From positions 99,335 through 163,334 of the forward strand of contig NZ_WHIW01000001.1 of NCBI RefSeq assembly GCF_009295635.1: a stretch of 64,000 nt of DNA. The letters are read 5' to 3'. Below, one piece after another: positions 45,440 through 55,642 of the stretch. Position 1 is the first letter of the stretch, and each line of letters begins with the position of its first letter. Position numbers and translations under genes: made by a program. Below the pieces are notes generated by a model. That model did not search any database. It worked only from the letters and a program-made list of their open reading frames with translations, and was not told where the DNA came from. This stretch comes from Alkalilimnicola sp. S0819 (GTDB lineage: Bacteria; Pseudomonadota; Gammaproteobacteria; Nitrococcales; WHIW01).

Positions 45440-46039
45440 ATGGCTGAACTGTTCCTCGCATCCCACTCCCCCCGCCGCCGCGAACTGCTCGCCCAGATCG
45501 GCGTGCCCTTCGAGACGCTGTCCGTGGCGGTGGATGAAACCCCCCGTGCCGGCGAGGCCCCCGATGCCTTCGTCCGCCGCCTCTCCCTGGACAAGGCCCG
45601 GGCGGGTGCCGCCACCCTGGCGCGGCCCGAGCAGTCCCTGGTGTTGGGTTCCGACACGGCGGTGGTGATCGGCGGTGAGATCCTCGGCAAGCCGCGCGAT
45701 GAGGCGGACGCACTGGCGATGCTCGCCCAGCTCTCGGGCCGGGTGCACGAGGTCATGACCGGTGTGGCGCTCGCCGGCCGGTTGGAAGAGGCGCTGGTGT
45801 GCATCAGCCGAGTGCATTTTCGGCCCATCAGCGCCGGGGAAGCGTTACGCTACTGGCAGACCGGCGAGCCCGCCGACAAGGCCGGGGGCTACGCCATTCA
45901 GGGGTTCGGCGCTGTGTTCGTCACCCATCTGGAGGGCAGTTACTCCGGGGTGATGGGCCTGCCCCTCTACGAGACGGCCGCGCTGCTGAGCCGTCATGAT
46001 CTGCCGCCGCAGGAGGGCTGGCCGCACCATGGCCCATGA
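45440..46039 (+). CDS. maf: Maf-family nucleoside triphosphate pyrophosphatase
   Basis: 199 residues from ATG 45440; the frame stays open upstream only because it runs through rlmH. The Maf fold is shown by [19 protein letters not shown] (3-21), [33 protein letters not shown] and the C-terminal [34 protein letters not shown]. These enzymes hydrolyse dTTP/UTP or modified nucleotides. The stop overlaps the start of the RNase G gene by 11 bases. Confidence 0.94.
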   Translation: MAELFLASHSPRRRELLAQIGVPFETLSVAVDETPRAGEAPDAFVRRLSLDKARAGAATLARPEQSLVLGSDTAVVIGGEILGKPRDEADALAMLAQLSGRVHEVMTGVALAGRLEEALVCISRVHFRPISAGEALRYWQTGEPADKAGGYAIQGFGAVFVTHLEGSYSGVMGLPLYETAALLSRHDLPPQEGWPHHGP

Positions 46040-47486
46040 GATTCTGATGAACGTCACCCCCACCGAGACCCGGGTGGCGCTGGTGGAAAACGGCGTGCTG
46101 CAGGAGCTGCACCTGGAGCGGGCGCGCCGACGCGGCCTGGTGGGCAATATCTACAAGGGTCAGGTGGTGCGGGTGCTGCCTGGCATGCAGGCGGCCTTCA
46201 TCGAGGCGGGGCTGGCGCGCACCGCCTTCCTGCACGCCTCGGACATCGCCGTGCCCGGCGCCGAACCGGTGGTGGAGACCCGCAACATCACCGAACTGCT
46301 GCGCGAGCAGCAGCAGGTACTGGTGCAGGTGCTGAAAGACCCCATGGGCACCAAGGGCGCGCGGCTGACCACCAATATCACCATCCCCTCGCGCTATCTG
46401 GTGTTGCTGCCGGGCCACCCCGGGGTGGGCATCTCCGCGCGCATCGAGGACCCCGCCGAGCGCGAGCGGCTCAAGGCCATCGGCGAGCGCCTGCTGACCG
46501 AGGACGGCGAGCACGGTTACATCCTGCGCACCGCCGCCGAGGGCGCCGAGGAGGAAGCACTCTTCTCCGACCAGGCCTTCCTGCGCAAGCTCTGGGATTC
46601 CGCGAGAGACCGGGGCCAGCAGGCCCAGCCCGGCACCCTGGTGCACGAAGATCTGCCGCTGACCCTGCGCGCGCTGCGCGATGTGGTCAGCAGCGAGGTG
46701 GAAAAGGTGCGGGTGGATTCCCGGGAGAATTTCGTGAAGGTGCAGGCCTTCTGCGAGCAGTTTCTGCCGGAGCTGGCCGAGCGGGTGGAATACTACCCCG
46801 GTGAGCGCCCGCTGTTCGATCTGTACAACATCGAGGATGAGATCCAGCGCGCCCTGGAGCGCAAGGTCATGCTGAAATCCGGCGGCTATCTGATCATCGA
46901 TCAGACCGAGGCCATGACCACCATCGATGTGAATACCGGTGGTTACGTGGGCCACCGCACCCTGGAAGAGACCATCTTCAAGACCAACCTGGAAGCCGCC
47001 CAGGCCATCGCCCGCCAGCTGCGCCTGCGCAATCTGGGCGGGATCATCATCCTCGACTTCATCGACATGGTGGATGAGGAGCACAAGCGCCTGGTGCTGC
47101 GCGCGTTGGAGAAGGCGCTGGATAAGGACCACGCCAAGACCCAGATCAGTGGTGTATCGGCGCTGGGGCTGGTGGAAATGACCCGCAAGCGCACCCGCGA
47201 GAGCCTGGAGCATATCCTCTGCGAACCCTGCCCCACCTGTGCCGGGCGCGGCTCGCTGAAGACCGCCGAGACGGTGTGCTACGAGATCTTCCGCGAGATC
47301 CTGCGCGAGGCCCGCCAGTTCGAGGTCAAGCGTCTGCTGGTGCTGGCCGCCCAGGAGGTGATCGACCTGCTGCTGGACGAGGAGAGCGCGAGCCTCGCCC
47401 AGCTGGAGGAGTTCATCGGCCGGCCCATCAAGCTGCAGCCCGAGCCCCTGTACACCCAGGCCCAGTACGATGTGGTCCTGATGTAA
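46029..47486 (+). CDS. rng: Ribonuclease G
   Basis: 485 residues from ATG 46029 ([18 protein letters not shown]). The S1-like domain (about 35-125) holds [31 protein letters not shown]. The catalytic DNase-I-like part has [28 protein letters not shown] and [15 protein letters not shown], with the Mg2+ aspartates. The Zn-link cysteines are in [11 protein letters not shown]. RNase G without the long C-terminal scaffold of RNase E processes 16S rRNA 5' ends and decays mRNA. Confidence 0.95.
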   Translation: MAHEILMNVTPTETRVALVENGVLQELHLERARRRGLVGNIYKGQVVRVLPGMQAAFIEAGLARTAFLHASDIAVPGAEPVVETRNITELLREQQQVLVQVLKDPMGTKGARLTTNITIPSRYLVLLPGHPGVGISARIEDPAERERLKAIGERLLTEDGEHGYILRTAAEGAEEEALFSDQAFLRKLWDSARDRGQQAQPGTLVHEDLPLTLRALRDVVSSEVEKVRVDSRENFVKVQAFCEQFLPELAERVEYYPGERPLFDLYNIEDEIQRALERKVMLKSGGYLIIDQTEAMTTIDVNTGGYVGHRTLEETIFKTNLEAAQAIARQLRLRNLGGIIILDFIDMVDEEHKRLVLRALEKALDKDHAKTQISGVSALGLVEMTRKRTRESLEHILCEPCPTCAGRGSLKTAETVCYEIFREILREARQFEVKRLLVLAAQEVIDLLLDEESASLAQLEEFIGRPIKLQPEPLYTQAQYDVVLM

Positions 47487-47544
47487 GCCAGGAGGGTGCG
47501 GCCCTGAGCGAGAGCGGCGTGCAAGACCAGTGGAGCGAGCGGGC

Positions 47545-50500
47545 ATGAGCATGGGCCCCGGCGCACGGCTGCGCATCTGGCTGCTGCGCACGGTGGTGAC
47601 CGTGTTGCTGCTGCTGGCGCTGAGCTTCACCGGCCTGCGGGCGCTGGTGGGCGGTGCGCCGCAATTCCGCGCCCAGATCGAGGCGGTGCTCTCCGACGCT
47701 CTGGAGCGCCCCTTGCACCTGGGCGGGCTGCGGGCCGAATGGACCGGACTGAACCCCGGCATTGTGCTGGAAGACGTGCGCTTCGACGCCGAAGCCGGCG
47801 GCTCCCCCCTCACGCTTCCCGAGCTGGAGCTGGAGATCAGCCTCTGGCGATCCTTGAAGACCCTCAGCCTGCGCCCGGCCGAGATCGCCGTGAGCGGCCT
47901 GGACATCACCCTGCGCCGGGAGAGTGAACAGCGCTTCAGCATCGAGGCCCTGGGCCAGCGCCGGGTGCTGGGTCAGCGACGCCTGGACCTGCCCGCCGCC
48001 CTGCGGGTGCGCGATGCCCGGCTGCATTACATCGATACTCCCCTCGGCCGGGAGTTACGCCTGGACGATTTCAACTTCCGCCTCACCCGCGAGGGCGACT
48101 GGAACCAGGCGGCGATGACCGCTCGCCCACGGGGCGCGGAGGCGGAGGCGCTGCGCCTCTTTACCCACTGGGACCCGGCGGCGGGGGCCGGGCAGGCGCT
48201 GCGCCTGCACGTGGAATTGCGTGCTGCCAACCTGCCCGCCCTGCAGGCCTGGCTGCCCGACGATCTGGCCCCGGACGTAGTGGCTACCGCCGGGCAGGGG
48301 GATCTGGCGCTGTGGCTGGAGGTGGCGCAAGGCCTGCCGCGCAGCATCGCCGCTGAGCTGAATCTTCACGGCCTGGGGCTGGCGCGGGACGAGCGTCGGG
48401 CCGACTTGCCCAGCTTGCGGGGCCGCTTTGACTGGCAACGCGACGACCAGGGTTGGCTGTTGCGTGCCACCGAGGGCGAGAATGCCGCCTCCGCCCTGCA
48501 ACTGCGCCAGGACGCCCAGGGCCTGCGCCTGGCACTGGATGGGCTGGACCTGGCCGATTGGCGCGGACTGGCCGCCTTGCTGGCGAAGCCCGCGCAGCGC
48601 GACTGGCTGACACGGGCCGCGCCGGCGGGCGAACTGCGGGAGCTGCGCCTGCAACTGGACAGCCTGGCGCCGGCCCTGTTCCGCGCAAGCGGGCGGTTTC
48701 AGGGCCTGGCACTGAAGCCCGTGGGGAAGATGCCCGGCATCAGCGGGTTGAGCGGTGACTTTCGGGCCGATCAGCATGGCGGGCGTCTGAGCCTGCAGGG
48801 CCGGGACGGTGCCGTGAACCTGCCTTGGCTGTTCCGCGAGGCGCTGCCCTTCAAGGCCCTGGCCACCCAGATGCACTGGTGGCGGGAGGGCGGGAGCTGG
48901 GAGCTCGACGCGCCGGCGCTGGAGCTCAGCAACGAGGACGCCCATGTGCAGGCCCGCCTGCGCGCCCATGGCCGTGCCGGCGACACCCCTTTCATCGACT
49001 TGCGTGCCCGGCTGCGGGACGGCGATGGCAGTGCCACCTCCCGTTACTTGCCGGTGGGCATCATGCCCGACGGGCTGGTGGATTGGCTGGATCGGGCCGT
49101 GGTCTCCGGCGACGGCCGTCAGGGCGACCTGATCTTCCATGGTCCGGCGAATGCCTTTCCCTTCCGTGGGGGTGAGGGCGTGTTCCAGATCAGCGCCCGG
49201 GTGGAGAACGGGGTGCTGGACTACTGGCCCGGCTGGCCGCGGCTCACCGGGGTCGATGCCGATCTGTTTTTCGACGGCCAGGGTATGCGCATCCGCAGCG
49301 ATGGCGCGCGTATGCTGGGTGCGCCGGTGGCGGCGGGCGAGGCCTGGGTGGACGACTGGTTCAGCGGGCCGCTGCGCATCAGCGGTGAGACCGAGGCCGA
49401 GGCCGAGAGCCTGCTGGCCTTCCTGCGCGCCTCGCCCCTGGCCGAAGGCCTGGAGGAGTGGCTGGCCCAGCTGCGGGGCGAAGGGCGGCATGGGCTGCGT
49501 CTGGGGCTGACCATCCCGCTCTATGAAAACACCGGGCCGCGGCTGGAAGGGGCGCTGTCGCTGCGCGACGGGGAGCTGGCCTGGCGCGCCCGCGGCCTGC
49601 GCCTCACGGCCATCAATGGGCCGCTGCGCTTCGATAACGACGGGCTCTACAGCGAAGGGGTGCGCGCCCGCTGGGCGGGCCAGGACCTGCGGTTGCGCGC
49701 GGCCACCGAAGGCCGGGGCGACGGCGCCCGCATCCGCCTGGACACCCGCCTGCGGCTGCATCCGGAACAGTTGCCCGATGTGCCGCTGGCCGATCACTTG
49801 CAGGGCCGCAGCGACTGGCAGCTGTTGGCCTACCTGCCGGGTTTCGGCAGCAACGCCGCGCCGGGGGTGAATCTCACCCTGGAGTCCAGCTTGCGCGGCC
49901 TGGCGGTGAAGTTGCCCGCGCCACTGGCGAAACCCGCCGATCAGACACTGCCCCTGCGGCTGCAGACCCGCATCGACGGGCAGGGGCTGCGGCCGGTCTA
50001 TCTGCGCTACGGCTCGCGGCTGCGGGCGGTGGGGGAGTGGCGGGATGAGCGGCTGCGCCGCGCTACCGTGAGCCTGGGCGAGGCCGTGCCGATTCTGCCC
50101 CCCGAGCCCGGCCTGCGCCTCGTCGGTGAGGGCGGGGCGTTGAACCTGGATAGCTGGTACGGGCTGCTCGGCGCCTTCGGCGGCGATGAGGGCACCGGGA
50201 CGAGCTGGCCGGCGCTTCGCTGGGTGGATCTGCGACTCGACGAACTCGCCGTGCTGGGACAGCGTTTCACGGCGCAGCAACTGCGCGCCCAGCGGGGCGG
50301 GGATGGCTGGACCGTGCACCTGCAGGGGCCGGAACTCGGTGGCCGGCTGCAAGTGCCCGCTGTGGCGGGCCGGCCGATCGACGTGGACCTGCAGCGCCTG
50401 AGACTGCGCAGCGACGAGGGCACCGCCGCCCCCGCCATGGGTGAATCCCCGGCCGGGTTCCCGGCCCTGAACGTGGCGGTGGACGAGTTGGACCTGGATG

Positions 50501-51303
50501 ACATGCGCCTGGGGGCGCTGTTCTTCACCGCCCGGCCCACCCGCGAGGGCCTGAGCCTGGACGGGCTGCGCCTGCACAATCCGGCCTTCACCCTGAGCGG
50601 CGGTCTGCGCTGGCTCGCCACCGGCGAGCAGGGGCGCGGGCGCAGCGAGCTGCGGCTGAACCTGCAGGCGGCGGACATGGGGCGTGCGCTGGCACGCCTG
50701 GGGTATCTGCAGAGCATCCAGGGCGGCAAGGGTAGCGGCGAGATCGCCCTGGGCTGGCCCGGCGGGCCCGCCGCGGTGGCGCTGCCCGCGCTGGACGGCA
50801 CGGTGAGCCTGCGCATCGATGATGGCCGCATCCCCGAGGTGGACCCGGGCGCGGGGCGCCTGTTCAGCCTGCTCAGCATCACCGCGCTGCCCCGCCGGCT
50901 GGCCTTGGATTTCTCCGACCTGTTCGGTGAGGGCTTCGCCTTTGACCGCCTGCAGGGGAGCCTGCGTATCGTCGACGGGCTGGCGCGCACCGAGGATTTG
51001 TACATCGACGGCTCCGCCGCGCGCCTGGAATTCACGGGCAGCATCGGGCTGGCGGCGCAGAGCTTCGACCAGCTGGTCACGGTGATGCCGCGTTTCTCCT
51101 CCACCCTGCCCATCGTCGGCGGGATCGCCGGCGGCCCGGTGGGGGCGGCGGCGGCCTACGTGGCCGAGCGCCTGCTGCGCGGCGAGATCGATCGCCTGAC
51201 CCGCTATCATTACCGGGTGACCGGCCCCTGGGCCGACCCGCAGATACAGCGCATCTCCCGCGCAAGGGCGCGAGAGCATGGCCGCGAGGAAACGCCGCAA
51301 TGA
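47545..51303 (+). CDS. yhdP: YhdP-family AsmA-like envelope protein (TIGR02099)
   Basis: About 1252 residues from ATG 47545; GTG 47530 is in frame upstream. One N-terminal membrane helix (IWLLRTVVTVLLLLALSFTG) is followed by a very long periplasmic region rich in beta strands, with AsmA-like segments. The C-terminal domain has LSLRIDDGRIPEVDPGAGRLFSLLSI, RLALDFSDLFGEGFAFDRLQG and TVMPRFSSTLPIVGGIAGGPVGAAAAY, diagnostic of YhdP. Such bridge-like proteins are implicated in phospholipid transport between membranes. The stop overlaps the next start by ATGA. The opposite strand is open for 1081 codons only because of high GC. Confidence 0.92.
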   Translation: MSMGPGARLRIWLLRTVVTVLLLLALSFTGLRALVGGAPQFRAQIEAVLSDALERPLHLGGLRAEWTGLNPGIVLEDVRFDAEAGGSPLTLPELELEISLWRSLKTLSLRPAEIAVSGLDITLRRESEQRFSIEALGQRRVLGQRRLDLPAALRVRDARLHYIDTPLGRELRLDDFNFRLTREGDWNQAAMTARPRGAEAEALRLFTHWDPAAGAGQALRLHVELRAANLPALQAWLPDDLAPDVVATAGQGDLALWLEVAQGLPRSIAAELNLHGLGLARDERRADLPSLRGRFDWQRDDQGWLLRATEGENAASALQLRQDAQGLRLALDGLDLADWRGLAALLAKPAQRDWLTRAAPAGELRELRLQLDSLAPALFRASGRFQGLALKPVGKMPGISGLSGDFRADQHGGRLSLQGRDGAVNLPWLFREALPFKALATQMHWWREGGSWELDAPALELSNEDAHVQARLRAHGRAGDTPFIDLRARLRDGDGSATSRYLPVGIMPDGLVDWLDRAVVSGDGRQGDLIFHGPANAFPFRGGEGVFQISARVENGVLDYWPGWPRLTGVDADLFFDGQGMRIRSDGARMLGAPVAAGEAWVDDWFSGPLRISGETEAEAESLLAFLRASPLAEGLEEWLAQLRGEGRHGLRLGLTIPLYENTGPRLEGALSLRDGELAWRARGLRLTAINGPLRFDNDGLYSEGVRARWAGQDLRLRAATEGRGDGARIRLDTRLRLHPEQLPDVPLADHLQGRSDWQLLAYLPGFGSNAAPGVNLTLESSLRGLAVKLPAPLAKPADQTLPLRLQTRIDGQGLRPVYLRYGSRLRAVGEWRDERLRRATVSLGEAVPILPPEPGLRLVGEGGALNLDSWYGLLGAFGGDEGTGTSWPALRWVDLRLDELAVLGQRFTAQQLRAQRGGDGWTVHLQGPELGGRLQVPAVAGRPIDVDLQRLRLRSDEGTAAPAMGESPAGFPALNVAVDELDLDDMRLGALFFTARPTREGLSLDGLRLHNPAFTLSGGLRWLATGEQGRGRSELRLNLQAADMGRALARLGYLQSIQGGKGSGEIALGWPGGPAAVALPALDGTVSLRIDDGRIPEVDPGAGRLFSLLSITALPRRLALDFSDLFGEGFAFDRLQGSLRIVDGLARTEDLYIDGSAARLEFTGSIGLAAQSFDQLVTVMPRFSSTLPIVGGIAGGPVGAAAAYVAERLLRGEIDRLTRYHYRVTGPWADPQIQRISRARAREHGREETPQ

Positions 51304-52118
51304 GCAAGAGCACCCTGGCCACCGTGCAGATGGTCACCGGCCCCGATCGGGACGCCAATCTGCGCCAGGCCGATGAGTTGCTGGCCCGCGCCGCCGCGGG
51401 CGGGGCGAAGCTCGCCGTGTTGCCCGAGAACTTCGCCCTCATGGGTCGAGACCCCCGGGACAAGCTGGCGGTGAGCGAGGACGACGGCACCGGCCCCATC
51501 CAGGATTTCCTCGCCGAGCAGGCCGCGAAACGGGGCCTGTGGATCGTCGGCGGCACCGTGCCCATCCGCGGTGGCGAGCGGGACCGGGTGCTGGCCGCCT
51601 GCCCCGTGTATGACGACCGCGGCGAGCGCCGGGCCTGTTACCACAAGATCCATCTGTTCGACGTGGACGTGGCCGGCGACGCCCCCTACCGGGAATCCGA
51701 CACCCTGCAACCCGGCGCGCCGAGCCCCGTGGTGGTGGACACGCCTTTCGGCCGACTGGGCCTGGCGGTGTGCTACGACCTGCGCTTCCCGGAACTGTTC
51801 CGGCACCTGAGCGGTCTGGGTATGGAGATACTGGCCCTGCCCGCGGCCTTCACCTACACCACCGGCGAGGCCCACTGGCGCGTGCTGCTGCGGGCTCGGG
51901 CCATCGAGAACCTTTGCTACGTGGTGGCCTCGGCCCAGGGCGGCGAGCACGCCGACGGCCGGCGCACCTGGGGCGATTCGCTGCTGATCGACCCCTGGGG
52001 CCGGGTACTCCACAGCCTCGCCCAGGGGCCCGGCGTGATATGGGCCGAGGTGGACACTCACGCCCAGGCGGGCCTGCGACAGAGCTTCCCCTGCCTGGCA
52101 CACAGGCGCATGGACTGA
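51300..52118 (+). CDS. Carbon-nitrogen hydrolase (Nit1/Nit2-like, deaminated glutathione amidase)
   Basis: 272 residues. The nitrilase triad is visible: E43 in [12 protein letters not shown] at about 116 in [12 protein letters not shown], and C at about 157 in [16 protein letters not shown]. The family branch next to yhdP and tldD in gammaproteobacteria corresponds to Nit1-like amidases that repair deaminated glutathione; other amide substrates are possible. The start overlaps the yhdP stop (ATGA). Confidence 0.88.
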   Translation: MSKSTLATVQMVTGPDRDANLRQADELLARAAAGGAKLAVLPENFALMGRDPRDKLAVSEDDGTGPIQDFLAEQAAKRGLWIVGGTVPIRGGERDRVLAACPVYDDRGERRACYHKIHLFDVDVAGDAPYRESDTLQPGAPSPVVVDTPFGRLGLAVCYDLRFPELFRHLSGLGMEILALPAAFTYTTGEAHWRVLLRARAIENLCYVVASAQGGEHADGRRTWGDSLLIDPWGRVLHSLAQGPGVIWAEVDTHAQAGLRQSFPCLAHRRMD

Positions 52119-52128
52119 ACGAGAGCAT

Positions 52129-53577
52129 ATGAACACGAGCAATCACCTGGACCTGGCCCGGGAGCGGATCCTCGCCCCGGCGGGCTTGGACGAGGCCCGG
52201 CTGGAGCAGGCCTTCGCCCGGCTGATGACCCCGGCGGTGGATGCCGCCGACCTGTACTTTCAGGTCAGCCGACACGAGAGCTGGGTGCTGGAGGACGGCA
52301 TCGTCAAGGAAGGCAGCCGCAACCTGGACCAGGGAGTCGGGGTGCGGGCCATCAGCGGCGAGCGCACCGGCTTCGCCTACTCCGACGACATCGTCCTGCC
52401 CGCCCTGCTGGAAGCGGCGGGGGCGGCCGGTGCCATCGCCCGCAGCCGCGGCGAGGGGCGCATCCAGGCCTGGCAGCGGCGCAGCGGCCATGCCCTCTAT
52501 ACCCCGGACAACCCCCTGGAAGGCATGAGCGCCGAGGACAAGGTGGCCCTGCTGCGCAGCCTGGACGCCGAGGCCCGGCGCCAGGACCCGCGGGTCGAGC
52601 AGGTCATCGTCAGCCTCTCGGGGCTGCACGACACGGTGCTGGTGGCCGATCACCAGGGTCGGCTGGTAGCCGATGTGCGCCCGCTGGTGCGGCTCAATGT
52701 CACCGTGCTGGTGGAGGACCAGGGCCGGCGGGAGAACGGCAGCGCCGGGGGCGGCGGCCGGGTGGGCTACAACACCTTCCTGGACGAGGATCGCGGCCTG
52801 GCCTACGCCCGGGAGGCGGTGCGCCAGGCGCTGGTGAAGCTCGACGCGGTGGACGCGCCGGCGGGCACCATGCCCGTGGTGCTGGGGCCGGGCTGGCCCG
52901 GCGTGCTGCTGCACGAGGCCATAGGCCATGGCCTGGAAGGGGACTTCAATCGCAAGGGTACCTCCGCCTTCGCCGGGCGCATCGGCGAGCGGGTGGCCTC
53001 GCCCTTGTGCACCGTGGTGGACGACGGCACCCTGCCCGGGCGCCGGGGCAGCCTGAACGTGGACGACGAGGGCGAGCCCACCCAGTGCACCACCCTGATC
53101 GAGAAGGGCGTGCTCAAGGGCTATATGCAGGACAGCCTCAATGCACGCTTGATGGGTGTCGCGCCCACCGGCAACGGCCGGCGCGAATCCTATGCCCATC
53201 TGCCCATGCCGCGCATGACCAATACCTATATGCTCGCCGGCCCCCACGACCCGGGCGAGATCATCGCCTCGGTGGACCGGGGCCTGTACGCGGTGAATTT
53301 CGGCGGCGGCCAGGTGGACATCACCAACGGCAAGTTCGTGTTCTCCGCCAGCGAGGCCTATCTCATCGAGAACGGTCGCGTTACCCGCCCGGTGAAGGGC
53401 GCGACCCTGGTGGGCAACGGCCCCGATGTGCTCACCCGGGTGAGCATGGTGGGCAACGACCTGGCCCTGGACACCGGCATCGGCGTGTGCGGCAAGGACG
53501 GACAGAGCGTGCCCGTGGGCGTGGGCCAGCCCACCCTCAAGGTGGACGCCCTCACCGTGGGCGGCACCGCCGCCTGA
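52129..53577 (+). CDS. tldD: Metalloprotease TldD
   Basis: 482 residues. The zinc motif [11 protein letters not shown] (HExxxH, at about 262-267) with the surrounding [14 protein letters not shown] identifies the catalytic subunit of the TldD/TldE protease. [43 protein letters not shown] is another diagnostic block. The heterodimer degrades unfolded peptides and matures some peptide antibiotics. The partner gene pmbA is just downstream, separated by a REP-like element. I saw no peptide-antibiotic genes in the window. Confidence 0.96.
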   Translation: MNTSNHLDLARERILAPAGLDEARLEQAFARLMTPAVDAADLYFQVSRHESWVLEDGIVKEGSRNLDQGVGVRAISGERTGFAYSDDIVLPALLEAAGAAGAIARSRGEGRIQAWQRRSGHALYTPDNPLEGMSAEDKVALLRSLDAEARRQDPRVEQVIVSLSGLHDTVLVADHQGRLVADVRPLVRLNVTVLVEDQGRRENGSAGGGGRVGYNTFLDEDRGLAYAREAVRQALVKLDAVDAPAGTMPVVLGPGWPGVLLHEAIGHGLEGDFNRKGTSAFAGRIGERVASPLCTVVDDGTLPGRRGSLNVDDEGEPTQCTTLIEKGVLKGYMQDSLNARLMGVAPTGNGRRESYAHLPMPRMTNTYMLAGPHDPGEIIASVDRGLYAVNFGGGQVDITNGKFVFSASEAYLIENGRVTRPVKGATLVGNGPDVLTRVSMVGNDLALDTGIGVCGKDGQSVPVGVGQPTLKVDALTVGGTAA

Positions 53578-53644
53578 TACACCGTGGACGGGGCGCGCCC
53601 GTCGCCGCGGCATGGGTCCACCTCGCCGCGCCTGGTCGCCCCGC

Positions 53645-53728
53645 CCGCAGGAACGGCTCCTGGCCGCGATGCTTCCCCGCCACCAGAGCGTCGGCGAGAA
53701 CGCATCGCGGGCTTCGACCCGCTCCTGC
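53645..53728. repeat. REP-like element between tldD and pmbA
   Basis: The left part CCGCAGGAACGGCTCCTGGC and the right part GCATCGCGGGCTTCGACCCG (ending in CTCCTGC at 53728) correspond to the two arms of the family, with more divergence than at 37554. The 183-base gap separates genes that are functionally one protease, and it may set different expression of the two subunits. Confidence 0.65.
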
Positions 53729-53760
53729 ATCGGCTTTCCCCACATTCAAGGAGTTGACGC

Positions 53761-55101
53761 GTGACGAGTACACAATCCCTGCCCCCCCGGGCCGAGCTGG
53801 AGGCCACCATCGCCCTGGCCCTGGAAGAGGCCAGGCGCCTGGGCGCGACCCAGGCCGAGGCGGCGGTGAACGTGGATCTGGGCCTGTCGGTGAATGTGCG
53901 TCTGGGCGAGGTGGACACCCTGGAGCACCAGCGCGACCGGGGCCTGGGGGTGACGGTGTACTTCGGCCAGCGCAAGGGCAGCGCCAGCTCGGCGGATTTC
54001 CGCCCCGAGGCGGTACGCGAGATCGTGCGCTCGGCCTGCGATATCGCCCGGCACACCTCGGAAGACCCGGCACAGGGGCTGGCGGATGCCGAGCTGATGG
54101 CACGGGACTGGCCGGATCTGGATCTGCATCACCCCTGGGGCATCAGCGCCGAGGAGGCCATAGAGACCGCCCGCGCCTGCGAGGCGGCCGGGCGCGAGGT
54201 GGATGGACGCATCATTAATTCCGACGGCGCGGAACTGGGCACCCATCAGGGCCTGCGGGTCTACGGCAACAGCCACGGTTTTCTGGGCGGCTACGCCGCC
54301 TCCCGGCACACCCTCTCCTGCGTGCTGGTGGCTCGGGACGAGCAGGGCATGCAGCGCGACTACTGGTACACCGTGAGCCGCACGCCGGAGGGGCTGGAGG
54401 GCGCCGAGGCGGTGGGCCGGCGCGCCGCCGAACGCACCCTGCGCCGCCTCGGCGCGCGCCGGGTGGGCACCGAACGGGTGCCGGTGCTCTACGTGCCGGA
54501 GATGGCGCGCGGCCTGCTGGGGCACTTCCTGGGCGCGATCAGCGGCGGCAGCCTGTACCGCAAGGCCTCATTCCTGCTGGATGCGCAAGGCGAGCGAATC
54601 TTCCCCGAGTTCGTGCAGATCGATGAACAGCCGCATCTGCCCCGGGCGCTGGGCAGCGCCCCCTTCGACGGCGAGGGGGTGGCTACCCGCGAGCGCGCGC
54701 TGGTGCGCGACGGGGTGTTGCAGGGCTACGTGCTGAGCAGCTATTCCGCCCGCAAGCTGGGCCTGCGGACCACCGGCAACGCCGGCGGCGTGCACAACCT
54801 CAGCCTGGCGCCCGGCGAGCGGGATTTCGACGCCCTGCTGCGGGAGATGGGCCGTGGCCTGGTGGTGACCTCGCTGATGGGCCAGGGGGTCAACGGCGTG
54901 ACCGGCGATTACTCCCGGGGGGCCTCCGGCTTCTGGGTGGAGAACGGCGAGATCGCCTGGCCGGTGGAAGAGATCACCGTGGCGGGTAACCTGCGGGAGA
55001 TGTACGCGGGCATCCGCGCGCTGGGCAGCGATATGGACGAGCGCGGCAACATCCGCACCCCCTCGATCCTGGTGGACGGGATGACGGTGGCGGGGGAGTG
55101 A
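53761..55101 (+). CDS. pmbA: TldE/PmbA, partner subunit of TldD protease
   Basis: 446 residues from GTG 53761, with AAGGAG 7 bases upstream. PmbA lacks the HExxxH motif, as here. Conserved blocks are RLGEVDTLEHQRDRGLGVTVYFGQRKGSASS, VPVLYVPEMARGLLGHFLGAISGGSLYRKASFLLD and NAGGVHNLSLAPGERDFDALL. VTSLMGQGVNGVTGDYSRGASGFWVENGEI follows near the C terminus. It forms the inactive half of the heterodimer with TldD. Confidence 0.95.
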   Translation: MTSTQSLPPRAELEATIALALEEARRLGATQAEAAVNVDLGLSVNVRLGEVDTLEHQRDRGLGVTVYFGQRKGSASSADFRPEAVREIVRSACDIARHTSEDPAQGLADAELMARDWPDLDLHHPWGISAEEAIETARACEAAGREVDGRIINSDGAELGTHQGLRVYGNSHGFLGGYAASRHTLSCVLVARDEQGMQRDYWYTVSRTPEGLEGAEAVGRRAAERTLRRLGARRVGTERVPVLYVPEMARGLLGHFLGAISGGSLYRKASFLLDAQGERIFPEFVQIDEQPHLPRALGSAPFDGEGVATRERALVRDGVLQGYVLSSYSARKLGLRTTGNAGGVHNLSLAPGERDFDALLREMGRGLVVTSLMGQGVNGVTGDYSRGASGFWVENGEIAWPVEEITVAGNLREMYAGIRALGSDMDERGNIRTPSILVDGMTVAGE

Positions 55102-55115
55102 CGATGACGCCCCGC

Positions 55116-55186
55116 CTGTAGCAGCGGCTCATGGCCATGATGGCCTTTCATCGGCTGGTGATCGCGGCCATGAACCGCTGTTGCGT
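55116..55186. repeat. REP-like element after pmbA
   Basis: CTGTAGCAGCGGCTCATGGC on the left and ATCGCGGCCATGAACCGCTG on the right (then TTGCG) form the inverted pair, with about 20 bases between. It lies in the gap between the convergent pmbA and 55204-55530 genes and could terminate transcription from both sides. Confidence 0.75.
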
Positions 55187-55203
55187 GGGGAGCGCGGGAG
55201 AGC

Positions 55204-55530
55204 TTATTCGGTTTTCAGCTGTTCCAGGTGCTTGCGGGTCAGTTCCCGGAATTTCGGCGTGAGTCCCCGGTCTTCGTAGATCGGGTCGCCTTCCTCGTCC
55301 TCGGCGACCACGGTGGTTCCCTGCACGTAGGGGAAGGTGGCTTCCACTTCATCCAGGGCGGTGGACAGCAGATCGGTGATCAGGTCTTCCACCCGGCGCC
55401 CGGGGTAAAGCTCGGCCAGGGCAGCGAGCTTGGCGGCGTCGTGCGCCGGCAGGCGGATCTCGTACAGTCCGGGGGCGCGGGGTTCGCTGGCGTTGTTCTC
55501 CCAGCTGCGCACCAGGTCTTTGAATTTCAT
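55204..55530 (-). CDS. Conserved small protein, possibly the so-called pilin assembly protein family
   Basis: 108 residues from the ATG at 55530 (MKFKDLVRSWE); a GTG two codons earlier is nearer to the GGGGAG ribosome site. It is acidic, with YEIRLPAHDAAKLAALAELYPGRRVEDLITDLLSTALDEVEATFPY followed by VVAEDEEGDPIYEDRGLTPKFRELTRKHLEQL. The first block reads like a ribbon-helix-helix-type or helical dimer; the second resembles a short conserved tail. Similar pseudomonad proteins are, as I recall, labelled pilin assembly protein without firm evidence. It is transcribed alone, convergent with pmbA. Confidence 0.7.
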   Translation of the reverse strand: MKFKDLVRSWENNASEPRAPGLYEIRLPAHDAAKLAALAELYPGRRVEDLITDLLSTALDEVEATFPYVQGTTVVAEDEEGDPIYEDRGLTPKFRELTRKHLEQLKTE

Positions 55531-55642
55531 GTACACGTAGGCTCCCCTTCGCGCTGGCTTGCGGCCAGGGAATCGTTCAGCGTTTCCCCAAGACGGATCA
55601 TGAAGCTCTTAGCACCAGTTATGCTTTTGCCCAGCGGGGGTT

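Noticed and set aside
48055-51300. A 1081-codon open frame on the minus strand opposite yhdP
   Set aside because: High GC with strong third-position bias leaves the antisense frame open. Its translation is Q/P/R/H-rich and lacks fold patterns, while the plus strand has clear YhdP motifs.
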